From assembly GCA_028290305.1 (NCBI GenBank), contig JAQGKC010000203.1:1-14383 (forward strand): a DNA stretch of 14,383 bases. The letters are read 5' to 3'. Shown one piece after another: positions 7,391 to 14,383 of the stretch (positions are counted from its first letter, which is position 1; the number at the start of each line of letters is the position of its first letter). Made by a program: the position numbers and the translations under genes. A model generated the notes under the pieces. The model worked only from the letters and a program-made list of their open reading frames with translations. It did not search any database and had not been told where the DNA came from. The DNA comes from Bradyrhizobium sp. Its GTDB lineage: Bacteria; Pseudomonadota; Alphaproteobacteria; Rhizobiales; Xanthobacteraceae.

Positions 7391-7440
7391 ATCAAGGGTT
7401 AAATCAAGCGTTAGGCCAAGGGCTAAACCACGGATTGAAA
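7381..7440 (+). repeat. 12-bp tandem repeat, five units, each carrying an in-frame stop
   Basis: Units start at 7381, 7393, 7405, 7417 and 7429. Units 1 and 2 are identical (CAAGGGTTAAAT), units 3 and 4 differ at three or four positions, and unit 5 keeps about eight of twelve bases. The NRAMP-like gene's TAA at 7388-7390 is in unit 1. In the same frame the later units give TAA 7400, TAG 7412, TAA 7424 and TGA 7436. The array also lengthens the gap before the malic enzyme gene. Confidence 0.85.
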
Positions 7441-7625
7441 AGGGCCCTCCCCTGAGTATGAACTCTTTGTGGCTTGCGGACAGGGTCAATCCATCTTCTT
7501 CAAGCTGAATGCGTTGCAAATGCGCATGTCATTGGTGCGCTGCGGCATCGACTTTGTGTGTTAAGTTCGATAGACCGTGCGCCGCGCCTGAAACGGCAGA
7601 CGCCGAAGCAACTACAAAATTTCCC

Positions 7626-7631
7626 AGGGGG
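7626..7631 (+). promoter_or_regulatory. ribosome binding site AGGGGG fixing a TTG start
   Basis: AGGGGG lies six bases before TTG 7638, which favours TTG over an in-frame ATG at 7509 (no such site, cysteine-rich extension) and over ATG 7656 (no site). Confidence 0.7.
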
Positions 7632-7637
7632 AACGTC

Positions 7638-9305
7638 TTGAACAAACCCGGTCGGATGAGCGCACGCTCGACTCCTTACTCACCTTCGCCGCGTTCTGAT
7701 TCGCCGCGGGGCCTCGCGTTGTTGCGCGATCCCCTTCTCAATAAAGGCACCGCTTTCACGAACAAAGAGCGTGATGAACTCGGACTACGCGGCTTTCTGC
7801 CGGCGACAGTACTCTCGATGCAGGCTCAAGTCGAGCGCGTGCTGACCAACCTGCGTAGCCTGCCCAGCGATCTTGAAAAATACATCGCTCTGAATTCGCT
7901 GCATGATCGCAATGAGGCGCTGTTCTTTCGCGTCGTCTGCGACCATATCGACGAGATCCAGCCGCTGATCTACACGCCGACGGTGGGACTTGCCTGTCAA
8001 CGATATGGCCTGATCTTCCAGCGGCCGCGCGGCCTGTTCATTTCGGCCAACGACCGTGGCCGGATCGCGGAAATCCTGTCCAATTGGCCGTATCACACCA
8101 AACTGATCGTCGTCACTGACGGCGAGCGCATTCTCGGTCTCGGCGACCTTGGCGCCAACGGCATGGGCATTCCCGTCGGAAAGCTGTCGCTCTATTCCGC
8201 ATGCGCGGGCATTCATCCTGAGCTTTGCCTGCCTGTCATGCTCGACGTCGGCACCAACAACGAAGAGTTTCTCAACGATCCCTACTATATCGGCCTTCGC
8301 CAGAAACGTATCACCGGCGACGCCTATGACGCCTTCGTAGACGAGTTCATCATGGCGGCACGTGCAGCGTTTCCGGGCGTGCTGATCCAGTTTGAGGACT
8401 TCGCCAATCATTCAGCCTTTCGCATGCTGCACAAATATCGTGATGACGCTTGTGTCTTCAACGATGACATTCAGGGAACGGCGGCCGTTGCGCTCGCTGG
8501 CCTGTTCTCCTCGCTGCGCACGACCGGCGGCAGGCTCAAAGACCAGACGTTGCTGTTTCTCGGGGCTGGCGAAGCAGCGACCGGCATTGCCGATCTTGTC
8601 GTATCCGCGATGGTGGCGGACGGCCTGACGGAGGCCGAGGCGCTTCGGCGCAATTGGCTGGTGGATTCGCGCGGTCTGGTGGTGAAGAGTCGCTCAGGCC
8701 TTGACGGACACAAGCTTCGCTTCGCACACGATCAGGCGCCGATCGGCGATTTCCTGACGGCGATCCAGACCCTCAAGCCCACGGCGATCATCGGCGTCGC
8801 TGCGGCGGGCGGCGCCTTCACGCCCGAAGTGCTTCAAACCATGGCACAGATCAACGATCGGCCGATCGTATTTGCGCTTTCCAACCCGACCTCGAAAGCG
8901 GAATGCTCAGCCGAGCAGGCCTATTTCCACACCGAGGGACGAGCGATGTTCGCCTGCGGCAGCCCTTACGACCCGGTGAAACTCAACGGCAACACCTTGG
9001 TGCCGCGCCAGGGCAACAACTCCTATATCTTCCCCGGTGTGGGCCTGGGCGTAATCGCAACCGGCTCTCGGCTGGTGACGGATGAGATGTTCATGGCGGC
9101 CGCGCATACGCTGGCCAACTCGGTCAGCGAAGCCGACCTCAAGCAGGGCAGTCTCTATCCCGCGTTGCCGCGGATCCGGGAAGTCTCGGCCCTGATCGGT
9201 GCCGCCGTCGCCGATGTCGCCTACCAGCGCGGCCTTGCCGACGGCCCGCCACCGAACGATCTGATGGGATACGTCCAGTCGCAGATGTACGATCCGCATT
9301 ATTGA
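7638..9305 (+). CDS. maeA: NAD-dependent malic enzyme (malate to pyruvate + CO2)
   Basis: The 555-residue product matches the length of short MaeA/SfcA-type malic enzymes, without the phosphotransacetylase-like tail of the longer rhizobial forms. Key residues are present: Tyr112 in IYTPTVG, the LGDLGANGMGIPVGK block with catalytic Lys182, metal ligands Glu253-Asp254 (FEDFAN) and Asp277 (FNDDIQGT), and a dinucleotide-binding GAGEAATG at 309-316. A late Ala-Leu-Ser-Asn-Pro-Thr motif is also typical. The cytoplasmic enzyme oxidatively decarboxylates malate using Mg2+ or Mn2+ and feeds pyruvate to central metabolism, which matters in growth on C4-dicarboxylates. NAD preference is inferred from family resemblance. 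The start chosen is TTG, since AGGGGG lies six bases upstream. The gene ends 13 bases from the convergent MmgE/PrpD gene, with no terminator visible between them. Confidence 0.93.
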   Translation: MNKPGRMSARSTPYSPSPRSDSPRGLALLRDPLLNKGTAFTNKERDELGLRGFLPATVLSMQAQVERVLTNLRSLPSDLEKYIALNSLHDRNEALFFRVVCDHIDEIQPLIYTPTVGLACQRYGLIFQRPRGLFISANDRGRIAEILSNWPYHTKLIVVTDGERILGLGDLGANGMGIPVGKLSLYSACAGIHPELCLPVMLDVGTNNEEFLNDPYYIGLRQKRITGDAYDAFVDEFIMAARAAFPGVLIQFEDFANHSAFRMLHKYRDDACVFNDDIQGTAAVALAGLFSSLRTTGGRLKDQTLLFLGAGEAATGIADLVVSAMVADGLTEAEALRRNWLVDSRGLVVKSRSGLDGHKLRFAHDQAPIGDFLTAIQTLKPTAIIGVAAAGGAFTPEVLQTMAQINDRPIVFALSNPTSKAECSAEQAYFHTEGRAMFACGSPYDPVKLNGNTLVPRQGNNSYIFPGVGLGVIATGSRLVTDEMFMAAAHTLANSVSEADLKQGSLYPALPRIREVSALIGAAVADVAYQRGLADGPPPNDLMGYVQSQMYDPHY

Positions 9306-9318
9306 ATGCGGGACAAAG

Positions 9319-10779
9319 TCAGCCGCGCTGCAGCAGCCGGCGCAGGCCGCGGACTTCGGTGACCTTTTCGATGTCGAAGATGGTTTCGATCAGGCGCATT
9401 GACGTATCGCGCCCGAGTACCGGGACCATCAGATCGCGCGCCTTTTCGATGACCTCATTTCGGGTCATCGGATTGCGCGGAGTGCCCCGCACGGCCGAGA
9501 CTCGCTCCGAAAGTTGCGTTCCGTCCTGCAGTTCGACCTCGACCACGGTTTCGCGCGCCGGCAAGAGCTTGGCGAGATCTTCGTCCCGCACTAGATTGAC
9601 CTTGGCACGCTGTTTCAGCACGGCGAGATCCTGCATGCGCGGCTTGTCGTGCGCGGCGTGAAAAGAGACCATCTTGTCGATCAACATCACCGCAACGATG
9701 TGCTGCAGACAGATGTCGGGAATGTCGCGATTATCGACGACATTGGCCACCGAAGGCGCAAGCCGAACGGTCACCCTTTTTACCTGATCCGCCTCGAAAG
9801 GCTGCTTGCCGCGGACGGCCTCGATGGCATCGAGCGGCCCCTGGATCGGCGAGCCGACGGTCCATTTCTTGATATCGGTCTGGGTGATCTCATAACGTTC
9901 GCCGAGCTTATCGATCAGGCGGTCGGGCTGCGCCTTCGGCGCGTAGGCGGCGAAAAAATTATCAGGACCTGAGAAAATATCATCTACCCCGTTCCAGCCC
10001 GATTTGACGAGCAGTGCGGCGGTCACGCCATTGCGTGCCGGCATGCCGGCGAACACGAAGGCCTTTTCGATGTGATCGGTGTCGCGCCGCCATGCCGTGA
10101 TTCCGGAGGATTCCTGGGCGGTGTAATCGAGCGCCCAGCGCATCTGCTTTGTGTCGAGACCCGCGGCGCAGGCCGCCGCGGCGGCCGCGCCGAACGTCCC
10201 GGCGATGCTGTGTGTCGCAAAGCTGCTCTCATAACTGAAGGCGGCGCCCCCCATCGCCATCACCACGCGTGTGCCGATGTCGTAACCGAGCGCCACCGCT
10301 CGAAGCAGGACGGTGCCGTCGATCCCGTAGGCCTCGCCTGCCGCAAGCGCTGCCGGGACAACCGCGCAACCGGGATGAGAACGGGATTCGTTATGCGAGT
10401 CGTCGGTCTCGTCGGCATGGGTCATCACGCCATTGGCAAGCGCGGCATCGATCGGCGGTGCGGTCAGCGCGGAGCCCACGACGGTGATCGTTCCACCGCT
10501 GCCGCTATGCTCGCGGATATAGCGCTGCGCGGCCTGGCCGGGCGGCAATTCCGAGCCTGAAATCATCGCAGCCAAGCTGTCGAGCAGATGATACTTGGCT
10601 TGCTCGATGACCTCCTCGGGCAGCGCGCGGGCGCGCGCCGCGCTCATATAGGCGCTGAGCGTGCTCATCACACGGCCCGGTCCGGCCTCGGAGCCTTGTG
10701 CAAAGGCATGAAACGACGGCAGGCCGAGCGCCGCTATGGAGGCCGTCAGACCGAGAAAGGTTCGCCGCGATTGCGTCAT
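9319..10779 (-). CDS. Tat-exported MmgE/PrpD-family protein
   Basis: The 486-residue protein begins with a twin-arginine signal: Ser4-Arg-Arg-Thr-Phe-Leu-Gly10, a hydrophobic stretch to about residue 22 and an Ala-Phe-Ala site at 25-27. The mature part (about 459 residues) shows the MmgE/PrpD fold. It includes NGVMTHADETDDSH (116-129), Ser-His135-Pro-Gly, THSIAGTFGAAAAAA (189-203) and Lys239 before GMPARNG. The family includes 2-methylcitrate dehydratase and cis-aconitate decarboxylase, which are cytoplasmic or mitochondrial. Export to the periplasm and the changed histidine region (His190 shifted, no His in SPIQGPLDA) argue for another substrate. AGGAG (complement of 10791-10795) lies 11 bases before the ATG. 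The gene lies downstream of kup on the same strand, with a 150-bp gap. Confidence 0.88.
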   Translation of the reverse strand: MTQSRRTFLGLTASIAALGLPSFHAFAQGSEAGPGRVMSTLSAYMSAARARALPEEVIEQAKYHLLDSLAAMISGSELPPGQAAQRYIREHSGSGGTITVVGSALTAPPIDAALANGVMTHADETDDSHNESRSHPGCAVVPAALAAGEAYGIDGTVLLRAVALGYDIGTRVVMAMGGAAFSYESSFATHSIAGTFGAAAAAACAAGLDTKQMRWALDYTAQESSGITAWRRDTDHIEKAFVFAGMPARNGVTAALLVKSGWNGVDDIFSGPDNFFAAYAPKAQPDRLIDKLGERYEITQTDIKKWTVGSPIQGPLDAIEAVRGKQPFEADQVKRVTVRLAPSVANVVDNRDIPDICLQHIVAVMLIDKMVSFHAAHDKPRMQDLAVLKQRAKVNLVRDEDLAKLLPARETVVEVELQDGTQLSERVSAVRGTPRNPMTRNEVIEKARDLMVPVLGRDTSMRLIETIFDIEKVTEVRGLRRLLQRG

Positions 10780-10855
10780 TGGCGTTCAGACTCCTCTGGC
10801 GCGTCTTCCCTCTTCAACAAAGGCTTTCGATGCATCGCCCGGCTCATTCCATCCC

Positions 10856-10869
10856 TCGCAGCGCTGCGA
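10856..10869. repeat. perfect 14-bp palindrome between kup and the MmgE/PrpD gene
   Basis: TCGCAGCGCTGCGA reads the same on both strands without a spacer. It lies 77 bases upstream of the MmgE/PrpD start and 61 bases past the kup stop. A spacer-free palindrome is a poor RNA hairpin, so an operator is more likely than a terminator. No promoter hexamers are clear beside it, and the remaining gap holds no gene. Confidence 0.45.
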
Positions 10870-10929
10870 TATCAGGTGAGCACGATTTTGCAACCTTCGG
10901 ACGTTCAGGAAAACGATCCCGGACCAACC

Positions 10930-12882
10930 TCAAATCGCAACCTGCCGTCCGATCTCGACCACTTGGTCGCCGGGCAGGCTGAAGAAATCGCTCACATGCT
11001 GGGCGTTGCGCTCCATGACGGCAAAGAGCCGCTCCTGCCAGCCGGGCAGGCCGGTGCCGTCCTCACGGCGGACCACGGTTTCATGGCCCACATAATAGGT
11101 CACATCGGCAAGGTCGACAGTGCATCCCAAGGATTTGCTCGTGGCCAGGAGTTCCGGAATGTGCGGACGTTCCATGAACCCGAAACGCGCCTCGGCGCGC
11201 CAGAAATTGGGTACGACCTCTTCGATCGAGAGCCGATTGCCGGCGGCCACCCAGGGCACGGACAGAATCTCGACCCGCAACACGAATAGGTGCTCATGCA
11301 GCGCGCGGTTATGTTTGACGTGCCAGATCATCACGGGCGGCGTATCCCGCTCGGTGCGGGTCGGAAAGACGGCGGTACCGGGAACCCTGGGCACATTGTT
11401 GGCAGCGATCTTCGCCATGAAATCCGGAATGGGGATCAACGCCTCGTGCATGCGCATCGAGACTGCGGCAGCGCCACGATGCCAAATCCACATCACGCCA
11501 TAGACCAAGACAGCAAGGATGAGCGGGATATATCCACCTTCGGCAATCTTGCTGAGATTGGCGAGGAAGAAAGCGCCATCGATGGTCAGGAAGAAGGCTG
11601 CGACTGAGCCCGCGGCCAACAGGCTCCAGCCCCAGATCTCGCGCATGGCGATGAAGAGCAGCGCCGACGTCATCAGCATTGTCAGCGACACAGCGATACC
11701 ATAGGCGGACGCGAGATTGTCCGATTTGCCAAAACCGATGGTCAATCCCAGCGTCACGATCATCAAGAGCCAATTGACGACGCCGACATAGATCTGGCCA
11801 TAACCTTCCGATGAGGTCTGCTTGATCTGCAGTCGCGGCAACCAGCCGAGCTGGATCGCCTGCCGCGTCATCGAAAAAGCTCCGGTGATGATCGATTGGC
11901 TGGCGATGATGGTGGCAACCGTTGCGAGCAGGATCAGCGGCAACAGCAGCATGTCCGGGCAAAGCCTGAAGAAGATATTGCCGTCGGTCGGCGCCCCCTC
12001 AAGGACCAGCGCGGCCTGGCCCGCGTAATTCAAAATCAGGCTTGGAAACACGACCGCGAACCAAGCCAGCTTGATCGGCCCGCGGCCGAAATGCCCCATA
12101 TCCGCGTAGAGCGCTTCCGCGCCGGTGACGCAGAGAAACACCGCGCCCAGCACCAGGAAACCGGTAGCCCCGTTAGAGAACAGATAGGACAGGCCGTAGG
12201 CCGGGTTGAGCGCGGCGAACACAGAGGGATGCTTGGCAATACCGAACAATCCCAACAGCGCGATGGTGAAGAACCAGGCCAGCATCACCGGTCCAAACAT
12301 TTGACCGATCGTCGCCGTTCCCCGCGACTGGATCGCAAACAGCGCAAGCAGGATCGCGACAGCCGCCGGAACGACATAGGGTTGCAGCGCCGGCGTCGCC
12401 ATGTTGAGGCCTTCCAGCGCCGACAGGACCGAGATCGCCGGCGTGATCGCGCCGTCACCATAGATCAGCGCCGCGCCGAACAGGCCGACGGCGATGATGG
12501 TCGGCCGGCGATGCTTCTTCACGCCCAACAGCGCCATCAAGGCCAGGATTCCACCTTCGCCGTCATTGTCGACGCGCATCGCGAACAGCACATATTTGAC
12601 CGTCGTGATGATGAAGAGTGTCCAGAGCACCAGCGAAAGCGCCCCCAGCACGGCAGCTGTATCCGGAGATTTTGCGGTGACGCCGAGAATGGTCTTGAAG
12701 GTATAAAGCGGACTGGTTCCGATATCGCCGAACACAATTCCGAGAGCCGACAGGCCGAGCAGCGGCACACGGCCGTGCGGGGATTGCCCCGTCTCGGCGC
12801 CGGCGACTACGGGCCGTCCCCGGCTCACCGTGCCGTCCAATTCGGTCGCTTCGCGTGCTTCGGTGTGCGTTTGGTTGTTCAT
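10930..12882 (-). CDS. kup: Kup-type potassium uptake transporter
   Basis: The 650-residue protein has the Kup/HAK/KT arrangement. A polar N-terminus of about 40 residues is followed by the signature ALGIVFGDIGTSPLY (46-60), then GDGAITPAISVLSALEG and further helices (about 12 in all, ending near residue 440). A soluble C-terminal domain of about 190 residues ends it. Kup imports K+ with H+ across the inner membrane and is a housekeeping low-affinity system. I chose the ATG at 12880-12882, because the longer frame back to a GTG at 12960 adds 26 residues without membrane or family character. The ribosome site before the ATG is weak (GAAG), so the start is less sure than the gene. It diverges from the enolase-superfamily gene across about 240 bases. 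Confidence 0.95.
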   Translation of the reverse strand: MNNQTHTEAREATELDGTVSRGRPVVAGAETGQSPHGRVPLLGLSALGIVFGDIGTSPLYTFKTILGVTAKSPDTAAVLGALSLVLWTLFIITTVKYVLFAMRVDNDGEGGILALMALLGVKKHRRPTIIAVGLFGAALIYGDGAITPAISVLSALEGLNMATPALQPYVVPAAVAILLALFAIQSRGTATIGQMFGPVMLAWFFTIALLGLFGIAKHPSVFAALNPAYGLSYLFSNGATGFLVLGAVFLCVTGAEALYADMGHFGRGPIKLAWFAVVFPSLILNYAGQAALVLEGAPTDGNIFFRLCPDMLLLPLILLATVATIIASQSIITGAFSMTRQAIQLGWLPRLQIKQTSSEGYGQIYVGVVNWLLMIVTLGLTIGFGKSDNLASAYGIAVSLTMLMTSALLFIAMREIWGWSLLAAGSVAAFFLTIDGAFFLANLSKIAEGGYIPLILAVLVYGVMWIWHRGAAAVSMRMHEALIPIPDFMAKIAANNVPRVPGTAVFPTRTERDTPPVMIWHVKHNRALHEHLFVLRVEILSVPWVAAGNRLSIEEVVPNFWRAEARFGFMERPHIPELLATSKSLGCTVDLADVTYYVGHETVVRREDGTGLPGWQERLFAVMERNAQHVSDFFSLPGDQVVEIGRQVAI

Positions 12883-13126
12883 CGCTTCGCTATGGACTAT
12901 CGCGCCGGATTGCGGCAGCCGAACGACCTGACGCCCTTCACGGAAACCCACCAATGGCACCAGACAATCCGAGAGCTGTCCGAGTTAAGATAGGGTGCGA
13001 TCCGGCGAATTGACGGCGCACTCCGATGCGTCTTCTCCCAGCCCTACGTTCGCCGCCCTGACGGATAGGAATGGATTGGAACCAAAGACCCGGCATCATC
13101 GCCGCAAAAACAACCCAGGAAACGCC
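12883..13126. other. divergent intergenic region between kup and the enolase-superfamily gene
   Basis: About 244 bases hold the start regions of both genes. TTGACG at 13010-13015 resembles a -35 element for the rightward gene but lacks a good -10 partner, and no clear leftward promoter for kup is seen. No small gene or hairpin is supported. Confidence 0.4.
13117..13122 (+). promoter_or_regulatory. ribosome binding site AGGAAA for the frameshifted enolase-superfamily gene
   Basis: AGGAAA ends four bases before ATG 13127. It marks that ATG as the original start although its frame stops at 13303. Confidence 0.6.
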
Positions 13127-14340
13127 ATGACGATAAGATCAAGTGTACCAACCTCGACATCCTCTCCTGCGACGCAGGCTGGAGAAATTGTCACTTTGTC
13201 AAGATCACGACCGAAGACGGCGCAATCGGCTGGAGCGAATTTGACGAAGGTTTTGGTTCGCCCGGCGTCAGCGCCGCGATCCAGCGCCTCTCGGCGCGCG
13301 TGATCGGACAGAACGCCTTTCAGCACGGGGGCATCTATGCGGAGCTGTTCGCGGCGACCCGCCCCGCCGCCGGCGGCGTGGTCGCGCAGGCGCTTGGCGC
13401 AATCGAAAATGCATTGCTCGATGCCAAGGCCAAGCTCTTGGGCGTCCCCTGCTACGAATTGCTCGGCGGCAAGATTCGCAACCGTGTCCGGGTCTACTGG
13501 TCGCATTGCGCGACCTGGCGCATCAATCATCCAAGCTGGTACAAGCCGCCGATCGAAAATCTCGACGGCGTGAAAGCGATCGGCCGCGAGGTGCGTGAGA
13601 AGAAGTTCACCGCGCTGAAGACCAATATTTTCACCTACGACAGCGGCAAGCCCACGGGCTGGCGGCCCGGCCTCGGTTCGCCGTTCCTGCCGGAGATCAA
13701 TGTCGATCGCAAGGTGCTGCGCGACTTGCGCATGCATCTCGAAGCCATTCGGGATGGCGCCGGACCTGACGTCGATATCCTGCTCGATCTCAATTTCAAC
13801 GCCAAGACCGAAGGCTATGTGAAGATCCTGCGCGCCATCGCCGACCTCGACATGTTCTCGATCGAGATCGACAGTTTCAGCCCCGAAGCGCTCGGCTATA
13901 TCCGCCGACAGAGCCCGCACCCGATTTCGTCTTGCGAGACGCTGTTGGGCTTGCGCGAGTTCCTGCCCTATTACCGCGAGCAGGCGATGGACGTCGCGAT
14001 CATCGACACGCCCTGGAACGGCGTGTGGCAGTCGATGAAGATCGCCGCCGCCGCCGAGGCCTACGAGGTCAACGTCGCACCGCATAATTTCTATGGCCAC
14101 CTTTGCACCATGATGAACGCCCATTTCAGCGCGGCAGTACCGAACCTGCGAATCATGGAAACCGACATCGACCGACTGGCATGGGATCACGAGCTGTTTA
14201 CCCATGTGCCGGAGTTTGAAGATGGCTACCTTGTCATGTCGGACCGGCCCGGCTGGGGGACCGAACCCAACGAAGAGGCGCTTCGTGCGCATCCCCCGAA
14301 GAATCCCGGTGGGCTGCTGAACTACGGTCAAAAATCTTAG
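13127..14340 (+). pseudogene. mandelate racemase/muconate lactonizing (enolase superfamily) enzyme, frameshifted at its start
   Basis: From GAC 13129 to TAG 14340 one frame encodes a whole enolase-superfamily protein: an N-terminal capping domain (LDILSCDAGWRN, then TTEDGAIGWSEF), and a barrel with metal ligands Asp, Glu and Glu in LLDLNF, SIEID and SCETL. Lys in ALKTN and His in APHNFYG are also present. That frame contains no ATG, GTG or TTG after the stop at 13066 until GTG 13300, which would delete the capping domain. The well-placed ATG 13127 is off by one base: ATG-AC-GAT-AAG needs one more base after AC to read Met-Thr-Asp-Lys. As it stands, the ATG frame gives 58 unrelated codons and stops at TGA 13301-13303, overlapping the GTG. 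Restored length would be 404 residues, normal for the family. Substrate, probably a sugar acid, is unknown. The cause may be a mutation or a sequencing error. Confidence 0.8.
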
Positions 14341-14383
14341 CAACTGGTCGCCGGCAAACCAGCGAATTCCAGCGGGGCATCGT
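14341..14383. other. trailing 43 bases, no feature seen
   Basis: No hairpin, terminator or start codon with a ribosome site is visible between the enolase-superfamily stop and the window end. Confidence 0.5.

Noticed and set aside
7381..7440. CRISPR-like array
   Set aside because: The units are contiguous 12-mers without spacers, so this is a simple tandem repeat.
7509..7637. Extended malic enzyme start at ATG 7509 with six cysteines in the first 24 residues
   Set aside because: The cysteine-rich extension has no ribosome site and no counterpart in the family, while TTG 7638 has AGGGGG six bases upstream. A metal-binding leader was considered but nothing supports it.
12883..12960. Kup N-terminal extension from GTG 12960
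   Set aside because: The added 26 residues have no family character and the following ATG gives a normal Kup length.
11896..12993. 365-codon open frame on the plus strand opposite kup
   Set aside because: Highly charged (Arg, Gln, His, Asp) low-complexity product lying fully antisense to an unmistakable Kup sequence.
13127..13303. Programmed ribosomal frameshifting as an explanation of the enolase-superfamily start
   Set aside because: There is no slippery heptamer, homopolymer or downstream stem at the site. A shift one codon after initiation would be unusual, so mutation or sequencing error is simpler.
13096..14343. 415-codon open frame on the minus strand opposite the enolase-superfamily gene
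   Set aside because: The plus strand carries a clear enolase-superfamily sequence with metal ligands. The antisense frame is Arg/Ala/Gly/Asp-rich without any family motif and is the mirror expected from GC-rich codons.

Overview
The window is GC-rich, compact chromosomal DNA. It most resembles an alphaproteobacterium of the Bradyrhizobium/Rhodopseudomonas/Afipia type. That call rests on codon use, short intergenic gaps, TTG/GTG start use, a Tat-exported MmgE/PrpD-family protein and a SAM-domain cyclase/ATPase protein; it is inference from style and not a database match.

Layout, left to right. Bases 1-123 are the last 40 codons of an EamA/DMT-type transporter (+). After 290 bp comes a 61-residue two-helix membrane protein (416-601, +), possibly followed by a 43-codon ORF (619-750). 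At 894-4241 (+) is a 1115-residue signalling protein: SAM domain, class III nucleotidyl cyclase domain, STAND-type AAA ATPase and TPR-like tail. A 350-bp AT-richer gap with a plausible promoter leads to a 417-residue cytochrome P450-like protein (4592-5845, +). This protein keeps the heme-thiolate Cys but has lost the ExxR and acid-alcohol motifs, and is closed by a strong intrinsic terminator. Next are an NRAMP-like divalent metal transporter (6098-7390, +), whose stop codon lies in a 12-bp tandem repeat that repeats the in-frame stop five times, and an NAD-type malic enzyme (7638-9305, +). Convergent to these, on the minus strand, are a Tat-exported MmgE/PrpD-family protein (10779-9319) and the potassium transporter Kup (12882-10930). 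Divergent from kup, at the right edge, is an enolase-superfamily (mandelate racemase/muconate lactonizing) enzyme. Its start codon is out of frame with its body by one base (13127-14340), so it is a frameshifted gene or contains a sequencing error.

The genes do not form one evident pathway. Most look like single transcription units: the P450-like gene has its own promoter candidate and terminator, and kup and the MmgE/PrpD gene are separated by 150 bp holding a perfect 14-bp palindrome. A loose physiological link is possible, since malic enzyme needs Mg2+/Mn2+ and is stimulated by K+ in several bacteria and the neighbours import divalent metal and K+, but the layout does not prove it.

Most worth a second look are the P450-like protein with QxxQ in place of ExxR, the secreted MmgE/PrpD protein with a rearranged active-site histidine region, the frameshifted enolase-superfamily gene, and the five-stop tandem repeat. 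I see no tRNA, rRNA, CRISPR array, insertion sequence or phage gene, and no convincing multi-gene novel system.
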